This document shows, piece by piece, positions 14,165 to 14,720 of a stretch of 14,720 nt of DNA; positions within the stretch are counted from its first letter, which is position 1, and the number at the start of each line of letters is the position of its first letter. The stretch is from CAZIQY01 sp964541605 (GTDB taxonomy: Bacteria > Desulfobacterota > Syntrophia > Syntrophales > UBA2185). The position numbers were made by a program, and so were the translations under genes. The notes under the pieces are model-generated. The model worked only from the letters and a program-made list of their open reading frames with translations, had not been told where the DNA came from and did no database searches. The stretch covers positions 1 through 14,720 of the forward strand of contig CAZIQY010000071.1 in NCBI GenBank assembly GCA_964541605.1. Direction: 5' to 3'.

Positions 14165-14290
14165 CATGTGTGTGTGATTCTCTCTTCCGCGGGAATGACC
14201 ATGTGTGTGTGATTCTCTCTTCCGCGGGAATGACCATGTGTGTGTGATTCCCGCTTCCGCAGGAATGACTACAGGTGTGTGAATTCCCGC
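14151..14290. repeat. Four tandem 35-bp repeats
   Basis: Units start at 14151, 14186, 14221 and 14256. The first three share TCCGCGGGAATGACCATGTG followed by TGTGTGATTC and then a C/T-rich end (TCTCT twice, CCGCT in the third). The fourth is diverged (AGGAATGACTACAGGTGTGT). The period is exactly 35 bp. The unit is derived from the right half of the adjacent two-hairpin repeat. There are no spacers, so it is not a CRISPR array. Confidence 0.85.
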
Positions 14291-14441
14291 CGTATCCTGT
14301 CCTCGAATATCCTTGTCGGGGGCGGTAATGGTACCCGGGTTCCCTGCCCCCTGTTTATTATTTCTGGCGGAGGGAGCAGGAGCCAAATTAACAATCTAAC
14401 TACCCAATATAAAAGAAAGTAATTAGATGTAAATTTTTACG

Positions 14442-14465
14442 ATACCCCCAAAAATACCCCCAAAA
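14442..14465. repeat. Tandem ATACCCCCAAAA direct repeat
   Basis: Two exact 12-bp copies, 14442-14453 and 14454-14465. On the complementary strand this reads TTTTGGGGGTAT twice. Similar tandem short repeats lie near tyrosine-integrase genes or attachment sites in some integrated elements (from memory). No integrase is in this window. The rest of 14291-14572 shows no gene. Confidence 0.5.
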
Positions 14466-14572
14466 CAAAAAATTACCGCCGTTTTTTCGGTGCGCAAGTT
14501 ACCATTACCCTCGACAAGATGCAAGCCCATATTTCTGCAATTGAGACGAGTCAATGAGACACCTTGCATCCA

Positions 14573-14719
14573 CTATGGAGCTGGCTTCTTCTCAAATCCC
14601 ATCTCGGGAGAATGCAACTTCCTGAAAACCGCTTCTGCTATCATGTCGGCATCCGTTGAAACTGACCATTGAGGCTTCGCCAGATTGCGGATGATTTCCC
14701 CCTGCCGCTGGCAGGCAAC
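14573..14719 (-). CDS. Possible 3' end of an unidentified gene running in from the right
   Basis: A minus-strand frame is open from the window edge to a TAG at 14573-14575 and gives 48 residues. They read like a normal protein tail: QGEIIRNLAKPQWSVSTDAD and then MIAEAVFRKLHSP, ending in KKPAP. The other two minus-strand frames are shorter and less protein-like. I do not recognise the family. A weak hairpin followed by AATTTTTTG (about 14467-14492) could terminate it. Start, length and function lie outside the window, so this call is tentative. Confidence 0.35.
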   Translation of the reverse strand, partial: VACQRQGEIIRNLAKPQWSVSTDADMIAEAVFRKLHSPEMGFEKKPAP

Positions 14720-14720
14720 C

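Noticed and set aside
14151..14290. Possible CRISPR array
   Set aside because: The units abut with exact 35-bp period and no unique spacers, and no cas genes are present.
14129..14386. Repetitive minus-strand frame with HTHGHSRGRE-like peptides
   Set aside because: It is only the translation of the 35-bp tandem array. The repeat period and sequence come from the DNA repeat, not from a protein.
14490..14672. + strand 60-codon frame at the right end
   Set aside because: The composition is not protein-like and the opposite strand offers a more plausible coding frame.

Overview
The window looks like chromosomal DNA of a Gram-negative, probably anaerobic proteobacterium of the Desulfobacterota (former Deltaproteobacteria). 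This placement is inference. It rests on a fused FeoA-FeoB iron(II) transporter, periplasmic enzymes (MltB-type transglycosylase, DsbC-type isomerase, 5'-nucleotidase family), a MarR_EPS-type regulator, and intergenic gaps crowded with short palindromic repeats. No phage, plasmid, IS or CRISPR genes are visible, apart from weak hints of an integrated element at the far right.

Left part (1-1905): the C-terminal part of an uncharacterised winged-helix-like protein runs on the + strand. It converges on a minus-strand AbiE-like toxin-antitoxin pair (1139 to 641) whose nucleotidyltransferase is cut down to its first 77 residues. A small MarR-family regulator follows, with a clear sigma70-type promoter and a palindrome across the predicted transcription start.

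Middle (1985-5750, minus strand): a PaaI-type hotdog thioesterase, the FeoA-FeoB fusion and a YgjP/SprT-like zinc protease. Each is followed within about 100 bp by a member of one palindrome family (core AGGGGCGCTGTCCCCT or AGGGACAGAGTCCCT). A small Pro/Ala-rich lipoprotein (6228-6028) has its own promoter, strong ribosome binding site and intrinsic terminator.

Envelope block (6448-13814): an MltB-like lytic transglycosylase (+), a convergent membrane-anchored metallophosphatase/5'-nucleotidase-family protein (-), a DsbC-like disulfide isomerase (+), and two paralogous caspase-fold lipoproteins in tandem (-). The first caspase gene ends one base from the end of the DsbC gene. The second has a one-base frameshift just after its lipobox cysteine and begins only 27 bp behind a tRNA-Ser(GCU)/tRNA-Arg(ACG) pair on the same strand.

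Right end (14025-14720): no confident gene. It holds a two-hairpin repeat, a 35-bp tandem array, a directly repeated ATACCCCCAAAA motif and possibly the 3' end of a minus-strand gene leaving the window.

Most unusual: the lipoprotein caspase pair (frameshift, tRNA linkage, single catalytic cysteine in each mature protein, tail-to-tail DsbC) and the systematic placement of one palindrome family at gene 3' ends.
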